This document shows, piece after piece, positions 1-8,554 of a stretch of 64,000 nucleotides of DNA (the stretch's first letter is position 1; each line of letters starts with the position of its first letter). The position numbers and the translations under genes are program-made. Source of the stretch: Acidihalobacter prosperus. GTDB lineage: Bacteria; Pseudomonadota; Gammaproteobacteria; DSM-5130; Acidihalobacteraceae. Under the pieces are notes generated by a model. It was not told where the DNA came from. It searched no databases and saw nothing but the letters and a program-made list of their open reading frames with translations. The DNA lies in NCBI RefSeq assembly GCF_000754095.2, contig NZ_JQSG02000001.1:186001-250000 (forward strand), read 5' to 3'.

Positions 1-2
1 AG

Positions 3-671
3 CGCCTGGAGCGCCTGTTCGCGGGGGAGGATCCGCCGCCCGGCCGCCAGGCAATACGTCAGGCGCTGGACACGCTGGCAGAAGCGTGCGCCGATCGTTG
101 CTACGAGCTGACCGAGGTGGCCAGCGGCTATCGCCTGCAGATCAAGCGCGAGCTGTCTACCTGGGTGCATCGGCTGTGGGAGGAAAAACCGCCACGCTAT
201 TCCCGGGCCACCCTGGAAACGCTGGCGCTCATCGCCTACCGTCAGCCGATCACGCGCGGCGAGATCGAGTCCGTGCGCGGTGTCAGCGTCAGCAGCCACA
301 TCATCAAGGGGCTGCTTGAGCGAGACTGGGTACGCGTGGTGGGTCATCGCGAGGTGCCGGGTCGCCCCGCCTTGTACGCGACCACTCGCGGGTTTCTGGA
401 TTATTTCGGCCTCAAGTCCCTGGACGAGTTGCCGCCGCTGGCCGAGCTGATGGACATCGACGGTCTGCACCCGGAGCTCGATCTGGGCGATCCCGAGTCC
501 CTGATTGAGGCCTCGGATGCCGCCGAAGCCGAAGCCGATGCCGAAGCCGATGCCGATGCCGATGCCGATGCCGATGCCGATGCCGAAGCCGATGCCGAAG
601 CCGATGCCGAAGCCGATGCCGAAGCCGATGCCGAAGCCGATGCCGGCGTCGTGCGCGGAGAACGGGGTTAG
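3..671 (+). CDS. scpB: Segregation and condensation protein B (5' truncated by window edge)
   Basis: ScpB is the winged-helix subunit of the bacterial SMC-ScpA-ScpB condensin and helps organise and segregate the chromosome. The reading frame is open from base 3, so the true start lies left of the window; 222 residues are visible. The core shows the family pattern ETLALIAYRQPITRGEIE followed by an RGV...SS..I..LLER...V.GHRE.PGRP stretch. The usual ScpB body ends near visible residue 170. Beyond it lies an acidic Ala-Glu/Ala-Asp tail of about 40 residues encoded by a hexanucleotide repeat. The gene is followed after 2 bp by a GtrA-like gene; scpB and rluB are often close neighbours in gammaproteobacteria, as here. 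Confidence 0.93.
   Translation, partial: RLERLFAGEDPPPGRQAIRQALDTLAEACADRCYELTEVASGYRLQIKRELSTWVHRLWEEKPPRYSRATLETLALIAYRQPITRGEIESVRGVSVSSHIIKGLLERDWVRVVGHREVPGRPALYATTRGFLDYFGLKSLDELPPLAELMDIDGLHPELDLGDPESLIEASDAAEAEADAEADADADADADADAEADAEADAEADAEADAEADAGVVRGERG
522..645 (+). repeat. In-frame hexanucleotide repeat GCCGA(A/T) in the scpB tail
   Basis: About twenty tandem copies of the hexamer GCCGAA or GCCGAT run through the end of scpB, with a 12-bp period (GCCGAAGCCGAT) in the outer parts and a pure GCCGAT block in the middle. They encode alternating Ala-Glu and Ala-Asp. The unit is six bases, so gain or loss of copies by slippage keeps the frame and only changes tail length. Confidence 0.95.
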
Positions 672-673
672 GC

Positions 674-1090
674 GTGTCGCTGGCGCTGCGTTATGCGTGG
701 TTCGCGGCTTTGGCGACCGCTGCCAATCTGCTGAGTCAGGAAGCCGTGCTTGCCCTGCTGAGGTCGGCGGGCTACGCCCTCTACGGCGCCATGGCCGTGG
801 GTACGGGGGTGGGCCTGTATGTGAAATACGTGCTCGACAAGCGCTTTATCTTCGCCTACCGGACGCGCAGCGCCGCGCACGACCTGCGCACTTTCGTGCT
901 CTATGCCGCCAGCGGGGTGTTTACCACATTGGTGTTCTGGGGCAGCGAGCTGGGTTTCTATCATGTCTTTGACTCGCATGCCTGGCGAAACGTCGGCGCA
1001 GTGCTGGGCCTGGCCGTGGGGTACTGGCTGAAATACCGGCTCGACCGTCGATTCGCCTTCGCCACGGCACGCGGCGCCGTGGCGGGCTGA
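674..1090 (+). CDS. GtrA-like membrane protein
   Basis: A 138-residue protein with about four transmembrane helices (roughly 8-28, 34-52, 73-92, 105-120) of the GtrA/DPMS family, whose members are thought to flip polyprenyl-linked sugars or assist glycan transfer. An internal duplication is visible: the motif K-Y-x-L-D-x-R-F-x-F occurs at residues 51-60 and again at 120-129, each after a helix, which is typical of the family. The start is GTG, 2 bp after the scpB stop, with a weak purine stretch inside scpB, so translation is probably coupled. No glycosyltransferase is adjacent, so the substrate is unknown. Confidence 0.8.
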   Translation: MSLALRYAWFAALATAANLLSQEAVLALLRSAGYALYGAMAVGTGVGLYVKYVLDKRFIFAYRTRSAAHDLRTFVLYAASGVFTTLVFWGSELGFYHVFDSHAWRNVGAVLGLAVGYWLKYRLDRRFAFATARGAVAG

Positions 1091-1100
1091 GCGGTTGCGA

Positions 1101-1622
1101 TCAGCGCTCCTGCAGGCGCGGCATCAGCATCACCAGATTGCACGGGCGCGTGCGATGGTCGAGCTGCGCGGCGATCAGCCGATCCCAGCCGGTGCGGCAG
1201 GCACCGGACGAGCCGGGCAGGCAGAAAACGTACGTCGCGTTGGCAACCCCTGCGATCGCGCGCGACTGCAGGCTTGAAGTCTTGATTTCCTCATAGGACA
1301 GCATGCGGAACAGCTCGCCGAAGCCCTCGATTTCCTTGTCCAGCAGGGGCTTTATCGCTTCCGGCGTTCCGTCGCGGCCGGTGACGCCGGTGCCGCCGGT
1401 CGTGACCACGGCATGAACCTCCGGTATGGCGATCCATTGCGATAGCACGGCGCGGATCTGGTAGATGTCGTCCCTGACGATGCGCCGGTCGGACACCCTA
1501 TGGCCGGCTTGCGCGATGCGTGTCATGAGTACCTGGCCCGAGGTGTCGTCGGCTTCGGTACGGCTGTCGGAAATGGTGAGGACGGCGATATTGAGGGGGA
1601 TGAATTCGGCTGTTTGGGTCAC
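1101..1622 (-). CDS. moaB: Molybdenum cofactor biosynthesis protein B
   Basis: MoaB/MogA-fold protein of 173 residues that binds molybdopterin, and in MogA-type members adenylylates it, during molybdenum cofactor synthesis. The N-terminus ([12 protein letters not shown], residues 11-22) and the nucleotide/MPT-binding loop TTGGTG at 74-79 followed by GRDGTPEAI are diagnostic. The frame is open further upstream, but a GTG at 1622 preceded by GGGAG at good spacing fits the family length; the longer start would add about 77 unrelated residues. It is divergent from rluB (73 bp gap) and convergent with the GtrA-like gene. No other moa gene lies in the window. Confidence 0.93.
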   Translation of the reverse strand: MTQTAEFIPLNIAVLTISDSRTEADDTSGQVLMTRIAQAGHRVSDRRIVRDDIYQIRAVLSQWIAIPEVHAVVTTGGTGVTGRDGTPEAIKPLLDKEIEGFGELFRMLSYEEIKTSSLQSRAIAGVANATYVFCLPGSSGACRTGWDRLIAAQLDHRTRPCNLVMLMPRLQER

Positions 1623-1695
1623 ATTGGGCTCCCGTGTTGGATTCGATCGACGAAACAGGCCGTCCGGTGGCCCACCCGTCGGGTACAATGCCGGC

Positions 1696-2490
1696 ATGAG
1701 CGATAGTTTACCTCCGGAAAGACTGCAGAAACTGCTGGCGAGAGCCGGATTGGGTTCGCGCCGCGAAATCGAAACCTGGATCGCGGCGGGCGAGATAACG
1801 GTCAACGGCGAGGTCGCGACCTTGGGTACCCGCGCGACTGCCGACGACCGCATCGCGCGCCAGGGCCGTCTGCTGTCGTTGGCACGCCGCGTCGCCAGAC
1901 CGACGCAGACACTGGCCTATTTCAAGCCCGAGGGCGAGGTCAGCACGCGCAGCGATCCTGAAGGGCGACCCAGCGTCTATGCCAACCTGCCGCGCGGGCG
2001 TTGGGTGGGCGTCGGCCGTCTCGATATCAACACATCAGGCCTGCTGCTGTTCACCAGCGACGGCGAACTGGCGCACAAGCTCATGCACCCCTCCAGCGGC
2101 ATCGAACGCGAATATGCCGTGCGCGTGCGCGGCGAGGTCAGCGAGGCGCAGATCGCCCGGCTGCGCGAGGGCGTCGAACTCGAAGACGGTCATGCGGGCT
2201 TCGACGAGGTCATCGACGCGGGCGGCAGCGGCGGATCGAATCATTGGTTCCACGTCGTGATCCGCGAGGGCCGCAAACGGGAAGTGCGTCGCCTGTGGGA
2301 GGCTGTCGGCCTTGCGGTCAGCCGCCTGATCCGTGTGCGTTACGGGCCGATTCAGCTCGGAAGGAGTCTGCGTGCCGGCCGCTGGCGAATGCTCGAGGAG
2401 CAGGAGCTGCGAGACTTGTATCAGGCCGCCGGACTCGAAGCGCCCCAGGCCAAGCCTGCCAGGCGCGCGCGCACGCCGCGGCGGCGCTGA
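1696..2490 (+). CDS. rluB: 23S rRNA pseudouridine synthase, RluB type
   Basis: RsuA/RluB/RluE-family enzyme of 264 residues. It has an N-terminal S4 RNA-binding domain (about 7-55) and a catalytic domain with the motif GRLDINTSGLLL, in which Asp110 is the expected catalytic residue. RluB modifies U2605 of 23S rRNA in E. coli. The C-terminal tail is short and Arg-rich (RRARTPRRR), as in RluB. The ATG at 1696 starts the S4 domain directly, so the 77 upstream in-frame codons are not needed. It ends 3 bp before the DNA glycosylase gene, so the two are probably cotranscribed. RluB versus RluE rests on the scpB neighbourhood and tail. Confidence 0.9.
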   Translation: MSDSLPPERLQKLLARAGLGSRREIETWIAAGEITVNGEVATLGTRATADDRIARQGRLLSLARRVARPTQTLAYFKPEGEVSTRSDPEGRPSVYANLPRGRWVGVGRLDINTSGLLLFTSDGELAHKLMHPSSGIEREYAVRVRGEVSEAQIARLREGVELEDGHAGFDEVIDAGGSGGSNHWFHVVIREGRKREVRRLWEAVGLAVSRLIRVRYGPIQLGRSLRAGRWRMLEEQELRDLYQAAGLEAPQAKPARRARTPRRR

Positions 2491-2493
2491 AAC

Positions 2494-3162
2494 ATGAGCG
2501 TGCCGGCATCCCTGGATGCCGCCCGCGCCGGCGAGATATTCGAGCGGCTGCTCGTCGAACACGGCGAGCAGCATTGGTGGCCGGCCGAGACACCCTTCGA
2601 AGTGATGCTTGGTGCGATCCTGATCCAGAACACCCGCTGGCGCAACGTCGAGCGCGCGCTGGGCCGTCTTCGCGACGCCGGCCTGCTCGGTGCCGTCGAA
2701 CTGGCCGCGCTGCCGCCCGAGACGCTGGCCGAACATCTGCGTCCGGTGGGCTATTACAATCTCAAGGCGCGTCGCGTCGCCGGTTTCGCGGACTGGTATC
2801 TTGCGCGCGGCGGCTACGAGGGTCTGCGCCTGCACGAGACGGCGCACCTGCGCGAGGCGCTGCTGGCGGTCGACGGGGTTGGCCCCGAGACCGCCGATGA
2901 CATTCTTCTGTATGCGTTCGAGCGACCGGTATTTGTGATCGACGCCTATACCCGTCGCCTGTTCGGGCGGCTCGGCCTGCTGCCCGAGAAGGCTGCCTAC
3001 GAACGCCTGCGCAGGGCCTTCGAAGCCTGCTTGCCGCCCGACGCGTACCACTATGGAGAATATCACGCGCTGATCGTGGCGCATGCCAAGGCGCTATGCC
3101 GTCCGCGGCCGCGTTGCGTCGCTTGCCCGCTGCGCAGCGACTGTCCGGCCGGAGGCGATTGA
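2494..3162 (+). CDS. HhH-GPD DNA glycosylase, endonuclease III-like (MagIII type)
   Basis: A 222-residue base-excision repair protein of the endonuclease III superfamily. A helix-hairpin-helix with GVGPETADDIL occupies about 127-138, the catalytic Asp is D150 in VIDAYTRR, and a [4Fe-4S] cluster site is formed by Cys202, 208, 211 and 217. In E. coli Nth the residue after G-V-G-R is the catalytic Lys; here that place is Glu132, so lyase activity is unlikely. This fits the COG2231 group, which contains the 3-methyladenine glycosylase MagIII. The first cysteine spacing is CX5C rather than Nth's CX6C. It starts 3 bp after rluB. Substrate is inferred from family only. Confidence 0.82.
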   Translation: MSVPASLDAARAGEIFERLLVEHGEQHWWPAETPFEVMLGAILIQNTRWRNVERALGRLRDAGLLGAVELAALPPETLAEHLRPVGYYNLKARRVAGFADWYLARGGYEGLRLHETAHLREALLAVDGVGPETADDILLYAFERPVFVIDAYTRRLFGRLGLLPEKAAYERLRRAFEACLPPDAYHYGEYHALIVAHAKALCRPRPRCVACPLRSDCPAGGD

Positions 3163-3229
3163 ACGACCGGGGACTATACTCGAAGAAGACACGCACGCCG
3201 CTGACAGCGGCCGGCGCAGGGGCGGGGAA

Positions 3230-4273
3230 ATGATGCGGATAGGACGTTTTGGAGCGGCGTTGCTGCTGGCGCTGGGTCTCGGCAGCGCGCAGGCGCGCGT
3301 GGAGGGAGAGCTGGCGCCGGGACTGGTCAATCCGGGGGCGCACGAGCAGCCCGCGTGGTTCAAGCAGTCTTTCCTCGACATGCGCGAGGATGTGGGCGAG
3401 GCCCGCGCGCAGGGCAAGCGGGTCATGCTGTATTTCTATCAGGACGGCTGTCCCTACTGTGCCAAGCTGCTGCGCGACAATTTCGCGCAATCCACCCTTT
3501 CCGATGCCACGCGCCGTTATTTCGACGTGATTGCCATCAACATGTGGGGTGATCGCGAAGTCACCGATTTCGAAGGCCGCAAGACCACCGAAAAACGCTT
3601 CGCCAAGATGCTCAAGGTCATGTTCACGCCGACGGTGCTGCTGCTCGACGGCGACGGCAACGTCGCCCTGCGTATCAACGGCTACTTCCCCCCGCATCGG
3701 TTCCTGGCCGCTATCCGCTATGTCGGCGAAGGGCTCGATGCGAAGGAGACGTTCCGCGAGTATCTTGCGCGGACCTCTCCGGAACCAGCCAGCGGCCAGC
3801 TGCATCACCTGCCAGGCGAGCTGCAGCCGCCGTATCGGCTGCAGGCCACGCTCAAGCGGGATCCGAGGCCGCTGCTGGTGTTGTTCGAACAGCGTCAATG
3901 CGGGGATTGCGACGAGTTGCACGACGTGGTTTTCAAGCGCCCGGAAACGCAGCGGCTGCTCAAGCGGTTTCAGGTGGTGATACTCGACATGTGGGCGGCG
4001 ACGCCCCTGACCACTCCGGACGGACGGCACACCACTGTGGCGGCCTGGGCTTCCGCGCTGAAGGTCGACTATGCGCCAAGCATGGTGTTTTTCGACCGGG
4101 AGGGGCGCAAGGTGTTCGCCACCGGCGGCTACCTGCGGGCCTTTCATGTCCAGTCCGCGCTCGATTACGTAGCCTCCGGCGCCTATCTCAGACAACCGGA
4201 ATTCCAGCGCTATATCGAGACCCGCGCCGACGCGCTACGGGCGAAGGGCGTGAAGGTCGACATCTGGCGTTAG
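3230..4273 (+). CDS. Secreted tandem thioredoxin-fold protein
   Basis: A 347-residue exported protein with two thioredoxin-like domains. Residues 1-22 form a Sec signal peptide (cleavage likely after AQA). Domain 1 (about 40-185) carries CPYC at 74-77 and the cis-Pro loop FTPT; domain 2 (about 205-330) carries CGDC at 224-227 and YAPS. Both are complete redox centres, so the protein probably acts as a periplasmic thiol-disulfide carrier, as SoxW-type thioredoxins do in sulfur oxidisers. The ATG at 3230 (or 3233) follows a GGGGCGGGG-like ribosome site; the longer frame upstream runs through the previous gene. A lone TATACT at 3175-3180 may be its -10 box. A DUF1059 gene follows after 20 bp. 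Confidence 0.82.
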   Translation: MMRIGRFGAALLLALGLGSAQARVEGELAPGLVNPGAHEQPAWFKQSFLDMREDVGEARAQGKRVMLYFYQDGCPYCAKLLRDNFAQSTLSDATRRYFDVIAINMWGDREVTDFEGRKTTEKRFAKMLKVMFTPTVLLLDGDGNVALRINGYFPPHRFLAAIRYVGEGLDAKETFREYLARTSPEPASGQLHHLPGELQPPYRLQATLKRDPRPLLVLFEQRQCGDCDELHDVVFKRPETQRLLKRFQVVILDMWAATPLTTPDGRHTTVAAWASALKVDYAPSMVFFDREGRKVFATGGYLRAFHVQSALDYVASGAYLRQPEFQRYIETRADALRAKGVKVDIWR

Positions 4274-4293
4274 CCGTGTGGGGGAAGGGGAAC

Positions 4294-4530
4294 ATGAAGA
4301 CGATGACCTGCAAGCAGCTCGGCGGTGCGTGCGACGCGGCCTTCCGCGCGGACACCTTTGAGGCAATCGCGGAACAAAGCAAGCAGCACGGGATGGAGAT
4401 GTTCCGCATACAGGATGCGGCGCATCTCGAGGCCATGCAGCGGATGCGCGCGCTGGCACAGGCACCCGAGGCCATGGCACGCTGGCTTAAGGCGCGCAAG
4501 CAGGCCTTCGAGGCGCTGCCTGAGGATTGA
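4294..4530 (+). CDS. DUF1059 family small protein
   Basis: A 78-residue protein beginning MKTMTCKQLGGACD, the hallmark of DUF1059, a family of small cytoplasmic proteins of unknown function with two N-terminal cysteines (here Cys6 and Cys13). The rest is mostly helical, with His33 and Met-rich EMFRIQD. A GGGGAAGGGG ribosome site lies 3 bp before the ATG. It sits 20 bp after the tandem thioredoxin gene, so cotranscription is likely and a redox or metal link is possible but not shown. Confidence 0.8.
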   Translation: MKTMTCKQLGGACDAAFRADTFEAIAEQSKQHGMEMFRIQDAAHLEAMQRMRALAQAPEAMARWLKARKQAFEALPED

Positions 4531-4606
4531 CCTCCCCCCGCTCGGGCGGGTGTGCGCCGCCGCCTGTTATCCTGCGGGCATGCCCGTCCGCTCCGTCGAG
4601 GCGGGC

Positions 4607-5377
4607 TTAGCGTTTGCCCGGTTGGCATTCGAGGTCGGTGCCGGAAACGCCGCGGCTGTCCGGTCCGAGAAAATAGAGATAGGGCGCGATAACCGTCTCC
4701 GGCGCCGGATGGGCATCCGGCGGCTCGCCCGGATAGTGCGCGCGTCGTTCGCGCGTCGCCACCGGTCCGCTGTCGACCCCGTTCACGCGGATCGGATGAT
4801 TGCTGTCGGCGTCGTATTCCGCCGCCAGAATGTCGAGCATGCCTTTCTGTCCGGCCTTGGCGATGCCGTAAGCCCCCCAGTAGGCGCGCTGGCAGTGGTG
4901 AGTTGAGAACACGATGGCGGGATCCTCTGCGCGTTCGAGCAGCGGCAGGCAGGCGCGGGTCAGCAGAAAGGGCGCATGCAGATTGACGGTCATCACGCGC
5001 GCCCATAGCTCGACGTCGTAATGCTTGAAGGGTGTCAGCGCGCCGACCCAGCCGGCATTGTTGACGAGGCCGTCCAGATGCCCGAATTCGCCCTCGATAT
5101 TATCCATCAGGTCGGCGTAATCCTTGGCGGTGGCGCCTTCCAGGTTCATCGGATAGATTGCCGGTTGGGCTCCGCCGGCGGCCTCGATGCCGTCATACAC
5201 CGCTTCGAGCTTTTTGACCGTCTTGCCGAGCAGGATGACGGTGGCGCCGGCGTGTGCGCAGGCCAGCGAAAGCGCCTTGCCGATGCCGTCGCCCGCGCCG
5301 GTGACGAGTACGATGCGCCCTGCGAGCAGGTCGGGACGAGCTTCATATTGTCGGATGGCGTCCTCGTCCAGTCGCAT
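4607..5377 (-). CDS. yciK: Short-chain dehydrogenase, YciK family
   Basis: NAD(P)-dependent oxidoreductase of 256 residues. The cofactor loop is GAGDGIG at 27-33, the structural NNAG is at 106-109, and the catalytic set is Ser158, Tyr170 and Lys174 (YGIAK). YciK is conserved beside gph and ubiG in gammaproteobacteria, but its substrate is unknown. The ATG at 5377 overlaps the hpnE stop as TGATG and has GAGGAG upstream; an in-frame ATG 33 bp earlier lies inside hpnE. Overlap with hpnE means its translation depends on the squalene genes in this organism. Confidence 0.85.
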   Translation of the reverse strand: MRLDEDAIRQYEARPDLLAGRIVLVTGAGDGIGKALSLACAHAGATVILLGKTVKKLEAVYDGIEAAGGAQPAIYPMNLEGATAKDYADLMDNIEGEFGHLDGLVNNAGWVGALTPFKHYDVELWARVMTVNLHAPFLLTRACLPLLERAEDPAIVFSTHHCQRAYWGAYGIAKAGQKGMLDILAAEYDADSNHPIRVNGVDSGPVATRERRAHYPGEPPDAHPAPETVIAPYLYFLGPDSRGVSGTDLECQPGKR

Positions 5378-6678
5378 CAGTTCATTCTCCTCATGATTTG
5401 TGTGGAACATTCTAACCCGCTGCGCACGGCGCCTTCGAGCGTGGCCGGCAGTCCGGTGGCGGTGTAGTCCCCGGCCAGCCAGAGTCCTGCTACGGCCGTG
5501 GTGTTATCTGGGCGGCGCGCGTCGTTTGCCGGTGTGGCGAGAAAGGTGGCGGCGCGTTCGCGGATGATCTGGATTTCGAGCGGCGTCCCCCAGCAGGGGA
5601 AATGTCGCCCGACATCGCCCGCGATGCTTCGCGCCAGGGTATCGCGATCGAGCGCTTCCAGGGGGCCAGGGCCGCTGACGACGGCGGCCACGACGCCGGG
5701 TTCGCCCGCGACCCGGCGATCGAACAGCCACGCGCCCGTGCCGTCGAGCAGCGCCTGCATGGGTGGATCCAGGTGCGGCTGTGGATCGTAGCGCAGGTAG
5801 GCGGTGGCGATGGGCGCCCGTCCCAATGCGCGCAGGCTCTCGGCGATGACGCGGGTTGCCGGCAGGGGTTCGAGCAGATGCACCGCGGCGGCGGGTGCGG
5901 TGGCCAGGATCACCTGGTCGGCTTCGAGGGAGTCGCCGTCACGCAGGCGTACGCCCGTGATGCGGTCCTGGTGTACGCACAGCGCTGCGACGCGCGTGCC
6001 TAGGCGGATATCGGCACCAAGCCATTCGAGTCGGCGTATGGCCGGTGTCGGCAACAGCGCGCCCAGCGGTTGCCGGGGGATGAGCAGGCGCGCGCTGGCC
6101 GCGCTTGCGAAGGCTTCGCGCAGGGTGCGATGGAAGATGCGCGCCGAGGCGCACGCGACCGGGAGGTTGAGCGCGGCCAGGCACAACGGTCCCCATAAGC
6201 GCTCGATCAACGTCATCGGCTGACCCTGTGCCAGCAGCCAGTCGTGCGCGCAAAGATGGGCCGCGGGCGGGGACGACAGCAGTCGACCGGCGCCCAGCAA
6301 TGCGCGTTTCAGACGCCAGTCGAGGCCTTGTGCGCCGATCAGTCCCTGCAGCAGGTGCAGCCGCCCAGGCAGATGTCCGCCGCGAACCCGGATAACGGGG
6401 TGGGACGGGGCTGGGCGCAGCAGCAGGTCCAGCGGCCCATCGTGGAAGGCAGTGTCGCGGCGTATGCCCAGGCGCTCCAGCAGGCCAAGGGTTTCGCGAT
6501 AGGCGCCGATCAGCAGATGCTGCCCGTTGTCGCGCAGGGGTTGCCCGCGCAGGCTGCGTGCCCGACCGCCTGCGAGGGCGGCGGCTTCGACAAGTGTGAC
6601 ACGTCGGCCCGCCTCGCTGAGCGCCAGTGCGGCGCTCAGGCCGGCCCAGCCCGCGCCGACGACAAGAATGCGGCTCAC
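5377..6678 (-). CDS. hpnE: Hydroxysqualene dehydroxylase HpnE
   Basis: FAD-dependent amine-oxidase-fold enzyme of 433 residues that reduces hydroxysqualene to squalene, the last step of the HpnC-HpnD-HpnE route. The dinucleotide loop VVGAGWAGLSAALAL lies within the first 20 residues, followed by the GGRARS flavin motif, and a C-terminal GLWLAGDYTATGLPATLEGA completes the FAD fold. The GTG start at 6678 overlaps the hpnD stop as GTGA; the longer frame would lie inside hpnD. Its TGA overlaps the yciK ATG. No squalene-hopene cyclase is present in the window, so the end product is not decided here. Confidence 0.92.
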   Translation of the reverse strand: MSRILVVGAGWAGLSAALALSEAGRRVTLVEAAALAGGRARSLRGQPLRDNGQHLLIGAYRETLGLLERLGIRRDTAFHDGPLDLLLRPAPSHPVIRVRGGHLPGRLHLLQGLIGAQGLDWRLKRALLGAGRLLSSPPAAHLCAHDWLLAQGQPMTLIERLWGPLCLAALNLPVACASARIFHRTLREAFASAASARLLIPRQPLGALLPTPAIRRLEWLGADIRLGTRVAALCVHQDRITGVRLRDGDSLEADQVILATAPAAAVHLLEPLPATRVIAESLRALGRAPIATAYLRYDPQPHLDPPMQALLDGTGAWLFDRRVAGEPGVVAAVVSGPGPLEALDRDTLARSIAGDVGRHFPCWGTPLEIQIIRERAATFLATPANDARRPDNTTAVAGLWLAGDYTATGLPATLEGAVRSGLECSTQIMRRMN

Positions 6679-7538
6679 GCCACGGCCGTACCGGGCTGGC
6701 GTCGGCGTTCGCGTCGCGCCATGCGCCATGCGATCCAAAGTTTGCGCAGCGGCGTCAGGCGGATGCGATGTTCCAGTACGCGGTAGCCGTCGCGCTCGAT
6801 TTCGTCGAGCAGGGTCTGATAGATCGAGGCCATGATCAGGCCGCTGCGCTGGGCGCTGCGGTCCACGGCGGGCAGATGGGAGAAGGCACGACGGTAGTAG
6901 TCGCGCGCACGGGCGGCCTGAAAGGCGAACAGTGCGCGTATGCGGTCGTCCGTGTGCCCGCGCCGCAGCTCTTCCGGCGCTATGCCGAAGCGTTGCAGCT
7001 CGTCGAGCGGGATATAGATGCGTCCGCGGTCCGCGTCCTCGCGGACGTCACGCAGGATGTTGGTGAGCTGGAAGGCGAGCCCGAGGTCGCTGGCGTAGCG
7101 CTCGGTGCCGCGGTCGCTGTAACCGAAGATGGCGGCCGCCATCAGTCCCACCACGCCGGCGACCCGGTGGCAGTAGAGCGAAAGCTCCGTGAAACTGGGA
7201 TAGGCATCGTAGTCGAGGTCCATTTCCATGCCGGCGATGACCTCGGCGAGTTGCGTCTGCGGTAACCCGAAACGTTCGACCGCCACGGCTAGGGCGCGCG
7301 TTACCGGATGCGCAGGGCTGCCTGAGTAGAGACGGTCGAGTTCTTCGCGCCACCAGTTCAGCTTGGCGCGCGCGACTTCAGGCGACAGGCCGCGGTCGAC
7401 CACGTCGTCGACCTCCCGGCAGAAAGCGTAGAGGGCAATGATGGCCTGCCTGCGCGCTTCGCCCAGGAACAGGAAGCTGTAATAGAAACTGGAACCACTG
7501 CGAGCGGCTTTTTGTCGACAGTATTCGTCAGGGGTCAT
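6675..7538 (-). CDS. hpnD: Presqualene diphosphate synthase HpnD
   Basis: Squalene/phytoene synthase-family enzyme of 287 residues that condenses two farnesyl diphosphates to presqualene diphosphate. Both Asp-rich Mg-binding motifs are seen: DDVVD at 44-48 and DVREDADRGRIYIP from 164. It lies between hpnC (51 bp gap) and hpnE (4-bp overlap), the usual hpnCDE order, which distinguishes it from a phytoene synthase. The start ATG at 7538 begins the conserved MTPDEYC sequence. Confidence 0.93.
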   Translation of the reverse strand: MTPDEYCRQKAARSGSSFYYSFLFLGEARRQAIIALYAFCREVDDVVDRGLSPEVARAKLNWWREELDRLYSGSPAHPVTRALAVAVERFGLPQTQLAEVIAGMEMDLDYDAYPSFTELSLYCHRVAGVVGLMAAAIFGYSDRGTERYASDLGLAFQLTNILRDVREDADRGRIYIPLDELQRFGIAPEELRRGHTDDRIRALFAFQAARARDYYRRAFSHLPAVDRSAQRSGLIMASIYQTLLDEIERDGYRVLEHRIRLTPLRKLWIAWRMARRERRRQPGTAVA

Positions 7539-7589
7539 GATTGTGCCCGGATTCGCCCGCCGGTCATGCTAACACACCGCGCGGGAGGC

Positions 7590-8468
7590 TTAACTTCGAC
7601 GGCGCGGCAGGCAAGCGCCACCGACGATGGCCAGCCGGTCGCGCAGATTCAGGCGCGGCCTGGAGAACAGATCGTCCCGTTGTTGCTGCAGCCGGTAGAG
7701 GATGCGGGCGCCGCCGATGATGATGGCGCGTAGTTCGAGACCCATGCGGCCAGGGAGCCGGCCGCCGAGCGGAGCGCCGGCTCGCAACAGGCGATCGGCA
7801 CGCCGGTATTGATGGTGCATCAGTCGGCGCAGTGCCGATGTGCTGCGTCGCCGGGCGATATCGGTTTCGTCGACGCCGTACTCGGCCATTTCGTCCTGGG
7901 GCAGGTAAATGCGCCCCCGGTCGACATAGTCGCTGTAAAGGTCCTGATAGAAATTGATCAGTTGCAAAGCGGTGCAGACGGCGTCCGATTCGGCTAGATT
8001 GTCAGGCGTGGCCTGTGCGTTGAGATGCAGCAGCAGACGGCCGACCGGATTGGCCGAGAGACGGCAGTAACCCATGATCTCGCCGAAGTCGCGATAGCGG
8101 GTCTGCCTAACATCCTGGCGAAAGGCGAGCAGCAGATCCTGAAACGGCTGGATGGGCAGTTGATAGCGTGCGATGGCGTCGGCGAGCGCGACGTATATCG
8201 GGTCGTCGGGCCACTTCCCGGCTGCGGCCGACATCAGGGCCGCATCCACACGGTCCAGCGCATCCAGGCGTTCGCCGGCGCTCTGGCTGCCTTCGTCGGC
8301 AATGTCGTCGGCGCGGCGGGCGAAGGCGTAGATCGCCGCTACGGGGCGGCGCAACTGCGCCGGCAGCAACCATGAGGCGACAGGGAAGTTTTCATAATGC
8401 CGCGAGGCGATGGCGAGGCAGGCACGGTAGGCCTGTTCGGTTTCCGGTGCGAGCGGTGGCGATGTCAT
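7590..8468 (-). CDS. hpnC: Hydroxysqualene synthase HpnC
   Basis: Second squalene-synthase-like enzyme of the operon, 292 residues, converting presqualene diphosphate to hydroxysqualene. The Asp-rich motifs are DDIAD at 54-58 and DLYSD at 176-180, followed by YVDRGRIYLP. It is the promoter-proximal gene of hpnC-hpnD-hpnE-yciK and is divergent from the PilZ gene across an 86-bp gap. The extra sequence RHYENFPVASWLLP near the N-terminus is typical of HpnC rather than HpnD. Confidence 0.92.
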   Translation of the reverse strand: MTSPPLAPETEQAYRACLAIASRHYENFPVASWLLPAQLRRPVAAIYAFARRADDIADEGSQSAGERLDALDRVDAALMSAAAGKWPDDPIYVALADAIARYQLPIQPFQDLLLAFRQDVRQTRYRDFGEIMGYCRLSANPVGRLLLHLNAQATPDNLAESDAVCTALQLINFYQDLYSDYVDRGRIYLPQDEMAEYGVDETDIARRRSTSALRRLMHHQYRRADRLLRAGAPLGGRLPGRMGLELRAIIIGGARILYRLQQQRDDLFSRPRLNLRDRLAIVGGACLPRRRS

Positions 8469-8554
8469 ATCGTGGCGGTCGAGTCGGTGCCGGGAGGATA
8501 ACCCGGTGAAGCGCGCGCGGAAACCGTTGCGTCGACGACAGGGAGAATACGGAT

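Noticed and set aside
522-645. Tandem repeat considered as a CRISPR array or satellite
   Set aside because: There are no spacers. The hexamers are contiguous and in frame with scpB, so it is a coding microsatellite.
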